DNA of 64,000 bases from contig OZ037893.1 in NCBI GenBank assembly GCA_964035575.1, positions 186,001 to 250,000 on the forward strand. The letters run 5' to 3'. The notes under the pieces are model-generated. The model saw nothing but the letters and a program-made list of their open reading frames with translations, searched no databases and had not been told where the DNA came from. The stretch's first letter is position 1. Each line of letters starts with the position of its first letter. The position numbers and the translations under genes were made by a program. The stretch is from Rhynchopus sp. YZ270_cl-10. Its lineage: Eukaryota > Euglenozoa > Diplonemea > Diplonemida > Diplonemidae. Below, piece after piece: positions 7,811-17,980 of this stretch.

Positions 7811-9001
7811 TCACGCAGTGGCACACTGCTGGCATGACGGCGCCATATCACCACCACCTCCTGGGCACCAGTTCGACACACAGCTCCCTTCCTGCCAGAC
7901 ACACTCCTCGGTACACAAAGCTTCGTCCTTCTGTGCTTCGCAGTCTGTTGCCGCAGTGCGTACAAATATGCCCACGTTGTTGAGCGTCCGTGTCAGGGGT
8001 GGGAGTGTAGCGACGCTGCCTGAAGGGACAAGCGTGCGGAAGGCCGTTGTGGGGTACGTACCCTGTGAGGTGGTGAAGGTGGGCGCACAGCTCCCGGGGG
8101 TGAAGCCTGCGTCGGGGAGGAGGTCGACCAAGCCCCCGTTGGTTGCGGTGGAGCAGGGCGGGCAGTGGTACGTCACGACAATCACTTCGCATGGTGCGTC
8201 GGTGCACCTCCGTGCGCATGCTACCCGCAGGCGCGCACCCTCGGTGACGTCTGCCTCTGCAGCTGGCGCAAAGTGTGCAGTGTGCCCCATCAGCACGCCT
8301 GGCACCGCCTGCAGCACAACGCGTGTGGTGCCCAGGGTCCACCCAGGCATGCCCTCGGAGACAGGCGTGCCTGCCCATGGGGTGATGGTGGTGCCTGCGG
8401 GTGAGAACACGCCTACGGTGGCGGGGGTGTTGAGTTCGATGCAGGGGAGGGGGGTTGCGGGTGCGGTGGTGGCAGGTGATGGTGTGGGTACGGTAGGTGC
8501 ATCCGTTGTGGGTACGTCTGTGGCAGGCGATGGTGTGGGTGCAGCTGTTGTGGGTACGATAGGTGCGGGTACGTCCGTTGTAGGTGTGTCTGTGGCAGGC
8601 GATGTTGTTGTTGCGGGTACATCTGTGGGTACGGTAGGTGCATCCGTTGTAGGCACGTCTGTGTCAGGTGATGTTGTTGTAGGTACTTTTGTGGCAGGCA
8701 CGCTTGTAGGGACTGCTGTGGGCACCACTGGATCGGTGGTAGGCTCCTCCGTCCCCTTGCACCCCTTCCGACCCTTCCCCCTGCGTCTGCCTTTCTCACG
8801 ACTGCGGCTCTCCCTGCCATGGCTGTGGCTGTCTTTATCCTTCTCCTTAGTGTGGCTGTCAGAGTCCTGACCGTGGCGTCCACGTCCACGTCCACGACGT
8901 CCACGCATGCCACCTTTTGTACGTTCTCTTCTGTGCCACCAGCCTGCCTCCACTGCAACTGCAAGGAGAAGCAAGACAGCAATGCGTCGCAACGTTGTCA
9001 T
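7811..9001 (-). CDS. Secreted mucin-like protein with cysteine-rich C-terminal domain
   Basis: A single exon of 396 residues. Residues 1-20 (MTTLRRIAVLLLLAVAVEAG) form a clear signal peptide. Residues about 24-85 are very basic and rich in R, G, K, S and H. Residues about 86-190 are a Thr/Pro/Val/Ala region with degenerate repeats around VPTTDAPTVPT, an expected site of dense O-glycosylation. The rest is a globular region with about 16 cysteines (CIELNTPATVGVF, CARRCTDAPCEV, CPPCSTATNGG, CTEECVWQEGSC). There is no C-terminal transmembrane helix or obvious GPI signal, so it is probably secreted or matrix-associated. The Cys-rich domain is not one I recognise. Confidence 0.8.
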   Translation of the reverse strand: MTTLRRIAVLLLLAVAVEAGWWHRRERTKGGMRGRRGRGRGRHGQDSDSHTKEKDKDSHSHGRESRSREKGRRRGKGRKGCKGTEEPTTDPVVPTAVPTSVPATKVPTTTSPDTDVPTTDAPTVPTDVPATTTSPATDTPTTDVPAPIVPTTAAPTPSPATDVPTTDAPTVPTPSPATTAPATPLPCIELNTPATVGVFSPAGTTITPWAGTPVSEGMPGWTLGTTRVVLQAVPGVLMGHTAHFAPAAEADVTEGARLRVACARRCTDAPCEVIVVTYHCPPCSTATNGGLVDLLPDAGFTPGSCAPTFTTSQGTYPTTAFRTLVPSGSVATLPPLTRTLNNVGIFVRTAATDCEAQKDEALCTEECVWQEGSCVSNWCPGGGGDMAPSCQQCATA

Positions 9002-10009
9002 TGTGGCGTGTAGAAAAGAGGAAAAAGAGAGAAAAACTGAACGGATGGGATTGGTGTGGTTTAACTATTAGCCTTAAAGGGGTGTGGCAACTTCCTCAAC
9101 ACGGAATACGGCTGATATGTGGTGTGGGAACGACACAACGCTGAGGTCTTATCAAAGAAAAGCATTGCTCACAAAATAGGTGGAAGGGAGCTGGGAAATG
9201 AAGGGGGCAAAAACGATTGATTTTTCTTTTTTTTTTTTACGTTCATTTATTGTCGACGGCATCGGAGAAACAAACAAACAAACAAAAATCCTCCAAGTAT
9301 ATTAACAAGCTATATTTGCGTGGCATTTTTTTGCCTTTTTTCTTTGCGCACGCCATGAACACCCGGACACACACGGTTGTAAAACGGGTGCCCCCTCCCT
9401 AAGAGGCGCGTTAATGATATTGAAACACTTCACCCCAAGCCTCTCGTGCTTCGTCACCTTATCATATTCGTAATCAAAGTGAAGGGTTTTTGATAGCGCA
9501 GAAAACGCCGCTGATCAAAGAAAAAGAAAAGTTATTAATGCAGGCACACCTCCTGACTGACCCACGTACGATGCCAGCCCCGGATGAAAGCAGAGAGAAA
9601 AAAGGTTGAAAGATGGATACGCTTCACGTGCATACACATCTCAAGGAAAAAGGAAGAGAGCAAAAACAGTAGGGAAGAGCCCAAGCCTAAGCCTCGCTGT
9701 ACTGTTAGGCATCAGAAAAGATGTGCTTTTTTTGGGGAGGGCGGAATGACGTTTTTGTCACTCCATATGAAGCAGCACAAAAGGAGAACAGTTTTTTGTA
9801 AGAGTCGAAGCCTTTGGTCACCTAACCAAAAAAATCCAAGATTTTTTTCCGCCACGAATGGTTTATGGAAATACTGATGACACACTCGGTCATCTTCAAA
9901 AAAAAAAAAAATTGCACAGCAACCCTTTTGGAAAGACACAGAACACATTTCTCTATCAAATGGATTGACACAGAACACCTTTTTTTTGTGGACACAAAGA
10001 CGTACACCT
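9002..10009. other. Interval with a C-E-D module cluster
   Basis: No coding sequence recognised. Modules C (9424-9465), E (9487-9519) and D (9537-9592) stand in series, all in plus orientation. The rest is A/T-homopolymer-rich. Confidence 0.6.
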
Positions 10010-10647
10010 CTAAAGCTTGGGCACAAACAGTTTGTTCTGCGGGTGGACCTGGAAGCGCTTTGCGAACATATTTTGTGCCGTTGCTGACTTGTACCAGGCC
10101 TGTGGGAAGAGGGTGGGTGGTGTGTGTGTTTTGTGTAGTTTCTACGATCACTTCAGACCTACTAAAGGATCTGCACTCAACGTCAACCAAAAACCTTTAC
10201 GCTATACTACGGAATGGGGTTTTTAATACAGTGGCGGATGTATGAACATCGGTGGGCCAAAAACTTAGGTAGGTGTTCGGATTTTGAAAAGCTAAGGGTG
10301 GGGTTTTGCCCCACCTTAGACCTTAGTTATTACCGCGACTGTATTGCTCATTTTTTCTTGTTGTGAAAAATTTGTTGGAATAGTGCAGTTGCCACCTGTG
10401 CAAGCTCCACTTCGGTTTTTTTGTTACATACCAAGAAATGCGGTGTCTTGACATGAGCAGCAGCCTGCGCGTCTGTCTCGTAGACCTCGAGCAGGGTGAA
10501 GAACGTCGGTTCTGCCTTAGACTGCACAAAGTCGAACCGAACGTTCCCAGACTCGTGTCTGCTGTTCCGTGCGTTCTCTAGGGTGATCTCAATGAAGGCC
10601 TCCACAAACTCAGGCTTCACCCAAACGTTCACCACCGAGCATGCCAT
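10010..10647 (-). CDS. ABM-fold (antibiotic biosynthesis monooxygenase-like) protein, two exons
   Basis: Exon 1 is 10647-10432 (72 codons) and exon 2 is 10099-10010 (29 codons plus TAG), 101 residues in all. The sequence runs VVNVWVKPEFVEAFIEIT (first strand and helix), SGNVRFDFVQS, FFTLLEVYETDAQAAAHV and KTPHFL|AWYKSATAQ. It matches the small dimeric ABM ferredoxin-like fold (LsrG/YgiN/HmoA-type proteins), including the HxxTPHF...W segment. The splice restores this conserved C-terminus; without it the frame would run into repeat sequence. The fold is known for cofactor-less oxygenation and heme degradation but also for uncharacterised members, so the exact reaction is not predictable. The start MACSVVNV is preferred over a longer low-complexity extension. 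Confidence 0.85.
10100..10431 (-). other. Intron of the ABM-like gene, built from modules F and B
   Basis: Donor GTATGT at 10431-10426, acceptor CTTCCCACAG ending at 10100. Within its 332 nt, a module B copy occupies about 10363-10415 and a module F copy about 10135-10203. The junction is phase 0. Confidence 0.8.
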
Positions 10648-10649
10648 TG

Positions 10650-11075
10650 TTTTTTTTTTCTTCCCGTCTTTTTCTGCAATTTTTTTTATTGAGAGATGAA
10701 GAGGGGATATAAGAAGGGAGTGAGAAGGAAAAGGGACAACTTTTTTTTCCATAATTTGGGCCTTTCTTTATCACCCTCCGATTTTTTCATTCTGGGAACA
10801 GATTGAAATTTGAAGGGAAAATAAAAGAATTTTTGAAAATCACACAAAACTGCAAAACTGTACTACAAATAGGGCAGAAACATAAACCGATCTATTTTTT
10901 ACTCTTTCTGAAAAGATCCTTTTGTTAAATTGGAACATCACCCACTCGCCCCCTCCACAGCTGGGAATAAGCCGGGTCCCCGGTCCCGGTCCGGGTCTCC
11001 GAGTCTTATTCTCAGCTGTGGCCCCCTGCCTTCCCTCTTTTGAAATGACAAAACATCCATTTTTAAAATACAACC
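10650..11075. other. Intergenic stretch between ABM-like and IQ genes
   Basis: A/T-rich, apart from a GC-rich hairpin at 10955-11021. No gene recognised. Confidence 0.5.
10955..11021. other. Strong GC-rich hairpin just downstream of the IQ/LRR gene
   Basis: The arms CCACAGCTGGGAATAAG and CTTATTCTCAGCTGTGG pair over 17 bp with one mismatch. The loop holds tandem CCGGGTC/CCCGGTC units that can pair further. It starts 54 nt after the stop codon of the IQ/LRR gene in transcription order. It could be a 3' processing or RNA-stability element, or a small inverted-repeat element. Confidence 0.6.
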
Positions 11076-14000
11076 TTAACACTTCACACCCTGTATCAAC
11101 CCCCTGGATCTCTCCCGATGACGCTCCCCTGACGGCGGTCTGTACACTGTCGACCTCAGCTTCGCCGGCGACGTTGCGTTTGACGTCAGCAGGTACCCCA
11201 GAAGCTGCTTCGTGTCTTTGGTTATCCCGGTCCCATCGGTGTCGATGAAGCGCATGACTGGGTTTACTTTTAGTGCAGCCACTATACTACGGGCACCTAT
11301 ATCTGTTAAGGCAGGGTTGCCTGCAAGGGAGACGCTTGTAATAGACCGGTTGTTCCGTAGTAACAGCCCTAAGGCACAAGCACCATGATCACCCATCCCC
11401 ACCCGCTCCATTCGAAGCGACAGTACCGTTTCACCGCAGGATTCGAGCTGTTCTAAAATCTCTACACATCGTTCTTCTCCCAAAAACCTTCCGGTCGCAT
11501 CAATGCATTGCAGAGAACGCTGTCTGAGCCCCGCCGAAGGAACCCTGGGCACAACGTTCGCCTTTGAAAATTCTGCTTCTGGCACGATATTGCTTAAATT
11601 GGTGTTGCTTCCGATGAGATTGCTTTCCTCCGGAGTCGCAGCGCGCTTTGCTGAGTTGTTTCGAAGAGGAGGGAGAGGGGGGCGTCCATCCGCGGGACTC
11701 TCTCCCTCTGAAACCGTTTTATGCGAAAACAGAATCTTCTCGACTCGCCTCATCCGCAACCTCAAGGACCTCCTCTCTGTCACCTGCTCCCTTTCCACTA
11801 CCTTCCGCGCATCCACTTCCCCTCTGAGAAATCCTTGCAGCATCCTCCCCACCTCTAGCACCACCCATCCGTTCACCTTCTCTTTATATTCAGCCCTGGT
11901 ATTTACTACCACATCTATCAAACCCCGTATCGCATTTTCCACCAATACCCTCCGTTTTACTGTCTCTTCCACACTAAGATGGCCAAACGCAATCGGGTTA
12001 GGTGATAGGATAATGTCTCTTGGAGAGGGTGGTGCAGAAGCTGGAGGGGTGGTAGGGGTTATGCCTAGAGAGAGATTGGTGGAGACGTAAAGGGCGCGGA
12101 GGGTGCCATGTGCACGGAGTTGTTCAGTGGTTATCTCGATACGCCGTTCAGCTTCGATACGCGCCGCTTTGCGTAACGTAAGCTGCGCGAGACGTCTCCG
12201 CTGAAGCAGCACCTCCCTTGCAATGTGTATAGAGGGTAGTACACGAAGGAAGTATCTTTGTAAACGGTATGCAGCGCTTTTCCGACGTCTATAGTGCGCA
12301 CGGTATCCAAATTGGATTGTCGACGCTGCGCAACGAAGCTCTAAAGCACGCAACTGCGCCGCCTTTTGTATACGCAATGTCTTCGCCCTCTGCCTAGCAT
12401 GGGTACCTCTGAAGAAACATTGTATACGTATGCTTGCACGGTACATCCTTGCATGGCAGTGTTCGAGACGAATGCGTCCAGAGAGGCCATGAGAAACGTT
12501 CTGTAAAAGTATGGCGCTCTGATGAAGTTGTGCTTGGTACAGGAGGTGGCAGCGTTTTTGATTGTAGAGGAGACTGCGGGAGGCAAAGCCGCGGCCTGCA
12601 TATTGCAGTTGATGTACTGCAGCGAGGCGGAGGGATGCAAGGTCAAAACAGTGTTTTTCGTCACGACGTTGCAGTAGGGTGTTTCTAGAACGGTGACAAC
12701 GCCAAGCCCGCTGCACAACCTGGACCTGCCGTGTCATTGCAACCCACTGCTGCCAGAGAAGCCCTCTCGTTTTGCGTCCTTTCTGCAAGGCGTGAATACG
12801 TTGTGCCGACTCCCGGCACTTTGCCTCCCATTGCTCAAATTTTCTGTGATTTAACACCCGCTTCTGTCGAATTACCCGCCTCCTTGCAGCCACACCACGC
12901 CAAATCCTTTGTACACACATTGCTGCAGAGTTCTGCACGATACCCTCTTTTCTGCAAACCTCCTTTTGACGAACACACTTCACCCTGGAGCGTGCGAGGG
13001 TTACGTTAAAGAAGCGCTGTATTGTAGACGAGGCTGCCTGTTGGACTAATAGGGCACGTTGTGCGAGGCTGAGGATACACCGTGCGTAGGATTGAATGAG
13101 GTGCAAGCCATGTAGTTTTGTGATTAGCTTTTGGAGGTGATGCAGACGGTTTTGCCCGCAGTGTTCAACTGAAAGAGCGCGACGTGCGTAGCGTTGCACC
13201 ATGATACTACATTGCATACGTCTCACCTTCACCGCAGAAGCCATCCGCTCCCTCACAAACACCCCTCTCCCAACACGCTGCACACACTCCACCGCCGCCC
13301 GCCTCACCACCTCCCTTCTCTGCACAGCTGCGTTGCGGATAATTCGGTTGTTCTCCTTACGCACCCTCTTTGCCAACACATCATTATACCATACACCAAT
13401 TTCACCCAATTTTTCTTGCCGAAGTTCATTTTTTGCAGCAAGACGGAGCTTCAAATTGATGTACAACCGAGAGTGTAAAAGCTTTGAATGCACAGAGGGG
13501 ACTGCAACGCGAAGAACTGCTTCAGAAACAACCCGATAGTGGATAACCGACGCAGCGAGGGTGAGGAGAACGGAGGTGCTGTGTTCGAACCTTGCCTCGC
13601 GGGAGCGCCTCATAACAGATACCCGCGCCTTTGCGTGGAAGATGAGCGCGAATCCTTCGAAGTAACGTTGCCTGCAGTAGGCCGCTTCTTGCTCTGTGCA
13701 CGCAAGGGAAAGACTGCGTTGCCGTTGTGCGGTGTCTTCCTTGCGTGCCTTAGCAGCAAGACGTCCTAGATGCATGCGGTACGTTTTTTGCACTGCTATT
13801 GAAGCGTCGTGGCGGACGACAATGGCATGGTGCCGGGCTTGTAGGTGAACTGCATCGTCGCGCACCCCATCCTCTTCTGCCTGGAGGACACAGCGGAGAG
13901 CGAGCTCGGTGTTCAAGATTGTTTCGCGTGCCGCAGTGTTGTAACTTCTGAGGTTCAGATCCGCAATCAGGAGACGAACTGAACCTTCATCGCTTGCAAT

Positions 14001-17000
14001 ATCATCATACTTGATTTGACAAAAAGATGCCATCAAACTGAGCATTTCTCCCACAAAGTCTGCATAACATTCATCCGCATAGAATCCTGCCTTCACGAAG
14101 GAATGATACCCAAAATCTTGCAAAATTGGCATTCCCGATGCAAATTGCTCGCACAAATCAATCCGATACGCACTTTCTGAAGCTTCTGTGCACATCCGTG
14201 GCTGAAACTCGGCAGACTCAACCGCATCTCTTGCCGCCTTCTGGCCGAGACAGTGCTCCCCCACTTCGTGCCCCTTCACGAGATGCCTCCACGCAGCTGC
14301 CTCTAGATCCTCACCTAACGACAGCCGTGCGCATTCCTCTGATCCTACCAAGCGTTCGGTCGCAGCGACACATATCTCCTCGTATTCACTGTGCATCATA
14401 GAATATAACAGAGCCAACGTCTGCGCGGAAGAGACCTGGAGCTGTAAGGAGGTTTGCACTGCATTGAGGTGTTCGACAGCCATTTGCTCGGAAAGTTCGA
14501 GAATTGATGAATTTTTTGCGTGTCTTCGGAGGAGATCTGCCGACGTCGCGGATACAGTAGCCTCGAGGTACGTTGTGTAGGTAGAGTTCAGTTCAGCGTT
14601 GTGTGTGGAGGTGGTGTCGGAGCGTGCAGAGTCTGCGCTTTCGTGGAGGATGCGCATTGATTGGCGGGTGTGCGCTTCGCTCCACATGCGGAGAGCGGTG
14701 GTGGATAGTGTAGTTGTGTCTGCCACCATCTCTTCGGAGATGATGTTGCGTGCAACAGTCTCCTCAGTCGCGAGGCTCGTTTGCTGCATAAGACTGTGCA
14801 AGCCACGACACTGAGTGCTCATAAACGCAAGAAGTTTGCCCCAAGAAGTCACCTCGCTTGCTTCAAAACAACTCCGATCGTCCACCTCCCTGGTCTGACA
14901 TTGTACCAACCGTGCTGTCAATGTGATCAACAGAAAGCCGTTTGTTTCGTGGGATATAACGGTCTTTCGGTCCTCCTTTTCGTCGTTTAATAGCCGATTT
15001 TCTGCAATGATGCGGACATTGACGAGAAGCGCTGAGAGTGCCGCTTCTTCTTCAGAGGTGATGGAGGTGCGTCGTTGTGTTTCCTTGCTAAGAAATAGGT
15101 CGCGTACTTTGGTGCGTTCGCGTTCGGCGAGTTGGTGGTGCGCCTCTTCACGCATGGCAAGGTGAGTAGTGTACTGCAGTCTTTCAATGTGAGAACGTTC
15201 CGTAGACTCTACCCCAGACAACTCACTGTCACGTGCCCGGCTGCATGTCTCCGCAAAACGAAGCTGCAATTCTGCATACTGTGAGTCCTCGAAGATGTAA
15301 ATACCATTGCACCCACCCCAATACCACGATCTATCCATCTCTGCTTGTATGGCGCAGAGGATGAGAGTTGTGTTGCAAGCGAAGGTCGCATGCTGTGTCA
15401 TATGCGAAATGTGTTCGCTTCGACGAAAATCGGCTATCATAGCAAAACACTGCTGCCCAAGCTCTGTTCTTTGCAGCATCTGTCTCGTTGTGTTAAAGGT
15501 CAGCCACATGGTGTAGGTCGTATCCCGCCAGACCACCTCGGTGAAGGACCTGGAGCTGTCGCAGGCGAGGCTGAGGGCGTGCGACTCCTCTTCGTAACAG
15601 AGAGCTGAAGAGGAGATCCCCTCCGCTTCATTAAGCTTCGTGATGAGAAGCGCCTGGTACGTACTGTCTTCATTGTCGACAATGTGCGTGGCAGCGAGAA
15701 GACCCCAATACGCAGTCCACGTGAACTCCATATTCACCTGCAGACAACGCCACTCATTCCACTCCTCCGTCACGATCCCACCACGCCACCATACACGGCC
15801 CGGCATTCCATCCCCTCGCCCTTTCTCCTCAGCGAGCTGGAGAAGGAATGCATCCTCATGAGCAACGGCAGACGCCTCAAGCGCTTCAAGCTCCTGTTCA
15901 TGTACGACGCCGGTCGCCTCTAGGGACTCCAAATATAAGCCGCGTCGGTAGAGGCGGACCTTGGCGTGCTGTTGTTTTAGTCGTTCTGCGCGTTGTTGGA
16001 GGGTGGTGAGTTGGGTGAAGATCTCTTGGGTGGGTGGGAGTGTATTGAGGTCGTGTTGTTCAGATGCGATGAGCGCGGTTTCTTCTGCTTGGAGGGCGAG
16101 GAGGGATGTGAGCTGGTCTTGCTGCTTTTTTGCCATGAGCCGTTTTTGCTCTTCTTGGCGGAGGAGCAGGGTTTGGGAGTGGATTGTGTTGCGTTGGGAG
16201 AGTTCGCTGCGGGCGGAGGAGATGTGGGCTGTTTGGATGCGTTCCGCGTCGAGAGTGGCTTGGCGTTCGATGCGGTGCATGCTGGCAATGAGATTGCGTG
16301 AGTCAAACTCTTTTTGACAGATCCGATCAGCTTCTTGTTCCTGTTCGTCTTCTAGGGCTGTGATGCACTCCCTCCTCCGTAGTTCGCGTTGTCCGTCGCA
16401 ATCCCGCCGCTGGCGATTCCCCCGAAACGTTCTCTGAATCTGCCGCGCAGCGTGCGTCTGCTCCTGCAGCAGTTCAAAGTCAAAGCACACCACATACTCA
16501 CACTCCTCCGCACAGAGCAGCCCACGGTCCCGCATCTCCCCCAACACGACGTAGCCATCACTACAGAGATGCTCTTTTACTAACTCCGATGCTGCTTCAT
16601 AGCAAAGCCACAGAAGAGACTGCACAAGCAACAACGTCGACCGTTCTGCCGTCCCAGAGATAGGGTACGTGGAGCTGAGGTGGGCGAGACCTTCGGTACC
16701 AAGATTTGCACAGACTTCATGACAGAGCTTCCGGTTAACCGAAAGCTTTCTGAGGAGTGTTACGGCTGCTTCTATGACAACACGATGGTGCAGAGCGATG
16801 TCATCGTGACTGTCCTCCTCTGTGCACGGTGCCTTGCATTGCACCAATACACACAACGCTGTGAGAAGACGGTCCACCACCACCTCACCCAACGCACGCT
16901 CTGCCATAGACGGCTCACTACTGTTGTCATTCGTCGCAGGCTCCATATGAACGAGGTGGTTGAGAAGCTTGAGGATCTGAAAAGAGGCTTCCGTCTGTGT

Positions 17001-17933
17001 GGTACTAAGGTGCGCTGGGTGGAGCTGTGTTAGCACAGTGTGAAACCCTTCGTGGGAGGTGATCTGTCGGAGCACCTGACGGATTTCTCTGTTTCGTGTT
17101 GGTTGTTGTGTGTCGATAAGGAGGAGGAGGGAGACGGTAGGTTTGACCATCTCCGGGGTGCCACAGAGGTAGCGTAGTATAACTGCACCGAAGACCTTCT
17201 TCGGGAGAGAGAGAACTGCGGTTTCGAAGCGTGCAGGGTCGTGGGTGCAGAGGTTGAGGAGGATTGCTGCGCCTGCGGGGTTGAGTTTTGTGGTCTCGCT
17301 GTTGTGGATGACGGTGCAGATGTTCTGGAGGTAGCTCAACACCGCGTCGTGCTCCCAAAAGAGACGAGCATTGTTTGCGGAGCGCAGTAGAGATGCGAGT
17401 ACCATGGAGACTCCCCAGAAGAGGTCCGTAGAGGTGAGGACCTGAGGGAGGGTGAGAAGTGAGGTGATCGTGTCTGTCGCACCGTCGCGGTTCGCGTCGT
17501 CAGCAATGCATGAAGTCGTGATCGCATGTGCCACAGCAGCGCAGGTATACGGAAGTGCCGCAAGACTGCCGCACAACGCTTTGCACAGTCCTGCAGACAC
17601 AAAGTCGTTCTCCTTCTGTGGGGTGCTGTTAGTAGAAGTTGACACAGCAACGCACTGCAGCACCAATCGAGACAGAGCCACCTGAATCTCTTCTGAGAGT
17701 GTGGTCTGCATGCACACAGTAAGCAGCTTCACAACCTTCCTCCGTGTATTTGTATGCGATGCAATAAGGTTCACGACAGCAAGGTTCTGGCGGTCCAGAG
17801 GGGCGTCCGTGCTCTGTGTGGGGCACTGCGCGGCGAAGTGTTCTGCAAGCTGCCGTACCGCCTCTTCGTCCTCAAGGCTGACCGCAAGGAGACGTGCCAC
17901 CAGCACCTCGCTGGCCTCGTCGCTTTGCTCCAT
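11076..17933 (-). CDS. Giant IQ-motif, coiled-coil and leucine-rich-repeat protein
   Basis: A single exon of 2285 residues. Residues 1 to about 480 are leucine-rich helices resembling armadillo/HEAT repeats. A first IQ motif is near residue 495 (ARQIQRTFRGNRQRR). Residues 520-1350 are long charged helices. A cluster of about ten IQ-like motifs spans roughly residues 1370-1900, e.g. AAMCVQRIWRGVAARRRV, VQVVQRAWRCHRSRN and ASTIQFGYRAHYRRRK. After a low-complexity linker, a short RNI-type LRR block sits near residues 2170-2235 (SITSVSLAGNPALTDIGARS). IQ motifs bind calmodulin or EF-hand light chains, so a cytoskeletal or flagellar scaffold is likely. A CCTCTTCAG acceptor 16 nt upstream supports the start. 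There is no motor domain, so it is not a myosin. Confidence 0.85.
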   Translation of the reverse strand: MEQSDEASEVLVARLLAVSLEDEEAVRQLAEHFAAQCPTQSTDAPLDRQNLAVVNLIASHTNTRRKVVKLLTVCMQTTLSEEIQVALSRLVLQCVAVSTSTNSTPQKENDFVSAGLCKALCGSLAALPYTCAAVAHAITTSCIADDANRDGATDTITSLLTLPQVLTSTDLFWGVSMVLASLLRSANNARLFWEHDAVLSYLQNICTVIHNSETTKLNPAGAAILLNLCTHDPARFETAVLSLPKKVFGAVILRYLCGTPEMVKPTVSLLLLIDTQQPTRNREIRQVLRQITSHEGFHTVLTQLHPAHLSTTQTEASFQILKLLNHLVHMEPATNDNSSEPSMAERALGEVVVDRLLTALCVLVQCKAPCTEEDSHDDIALHHRVVIEAAVTLLRKLSVNRKLCHEVCANLGTEGLAHLSSTYPISGTAERSTLLLVQSLLWLCYEAASELVKEHLCSDGYVVLGEMRDRGLLCAEECEYVVCFDFELLQEQTHAARQIQRTFRGNRQRRDCDGQRELRRRECITALEDEQEQEADRICQKEFDSRNLIASMHRIERQATLDAERIQTAHISSARSELSQRNTIHSQTLLLRQEEQKRLMAKKQQDQLTSLLALQAEETALIASEQHDLNTLPPTQEIFTQLTTLQQRAERLKQQHAKVRLYRRGLYLESLEATGVVHEQELEALEASAVAHEDAFLLQLAEEKGRGDGMPGRVWWRGGIVTEEWNEWRCLQVNMEFTWTAYWGLLAATHIVDNEDSTYQALLITKLNEAEGISSSALCYEEESHALSLACDSSRSFTEVVWRDTTYTMWLTFNTTRQMLQRTELGQQCFAMIADFRRSEHISHMTQHATFACNTTLILCAIQAEMDRSWYWGGCNGIYIFEDSQYAELQLRFAETCSRARDSELSGVESTERSHIERLQYTTHLAMREEAHHQLAERERTKVRDLFLSKETQRRTSITSEEEAALSALLVNVRIIAENRLLNDEKEDRKTVISHETNGFLLITLTARLVQCQTREVDDRSCFEASEVTSWGKLLAFMSTQCRGLHSLMQQTSLATEETVARNIISEEMVADTTTLSTTALRMWSEAHTRQSMRILHESADSARSDTTSTHNAELNSTYTTYLEATVSATSADLLRRHAKNSSILELSEQMAVEHLNAVQTSLQLQVSSAQTLALLYSMMHSEYEEICVAATERLVGSEECARLSLGEDLEAAAWRHLVKGHEVGEHCLGQKAARDAVESAEFQPRMCTEASESAYRIDLCEQFASGMPILQDFGYHSFVKAGFYADECYADFVGEMLSLMASFCQIKYDDIASDEGSVRLLIADLNLRSYNTAARETILNTELALRCVLQAEEDGVRDDAVHLQARHHAIVVRHDASIAVQKTYRMHLGRLAAKARKEDTAQRQRSLSLACTEQEAAYCRQRYFEGFALIFHAKARVSVMRRSREARFEHSTSVLLTLAASVIHYRVVSEAVLRVAVPSVHSKLLHSRLYINLKLRLAAKNELRQEKLGEIGVWYNDVLAKRVRKENNRIIRNAAVQRREVVRRAAVECVQRVGRGVFVRERMASAVKVRRMQCSIMVQRYARRALSVEHCGQNRLHHLQKLITKLHGLHLIQSYARCILSLAQRALLVQQAASSTIQRFFNVTLARSRVKCVRQKEVCRKEGIVQNSAAMCVQRIWRGVAARRRVIRQKRVLNHRKFEQWEAKCRESAQRIHALQKGRKTRGLLWQQWVAMTRQVQVVQRAWRCHRSRNTLLQRRDEKHCFDLASLRLAAVHQLQYAGRGFASRSLLYNQKRCHLLYQAQLHQSAILLQNVSHGLSGRIRLEHCHARMYRASIRIQCFFRGTHARQRAKTLRIQKAAQLRALELRCAASTIQFGYRAHYRRRKSAAYRLQRYFLRVLPSIHIAREVLLQRRRLAQLTLRKAARIEAERRIEITTEQLRAHGTLRALYVSTNLSLGITPTTPPASAPPSPRDIILSPNPIAFGHLSVEETVKRRVLVENAIRGLIDVVVNTRAEYKEKVNGWVVLEVGRMLQGFLRGEVDARKVVEREQVTERRSLRLRMRRVEKILFSHKTVSEGESPADGRPPLPPLRNNSAKRAATPEESNLIGSNTNLSNIVPEAEFSKANVVPRVPSAGLRQRSLQCIDATGRFLGEERCVEILEQLESCGETVLSLRMERVGMGDHGACALGLLLRNNRSITSVSLAGNPALTDIGARSIVAALKVNPVMRFIDTDGTGITKDTKQLLGYLLTSNATSPAKLRSTVYRPPSGERHRERSRGLIQGVKC

Positions 17934-17949
17934 TGTGTTGCTGCTGTAC

Positions 17950-17980
17950 CTGAAGAGGTGGGGTGTGGGGTGGGTGGAAG
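17950..17980 (-). promoter_or_regulatory. Probable trans-splice acceptor of the IQ/LRR gene
   Basis: Minus strand C-rich tract ending CACCTCTTCAG (AG at 17950-17951), 16 nt before the ATG. Confidence 0.5.
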
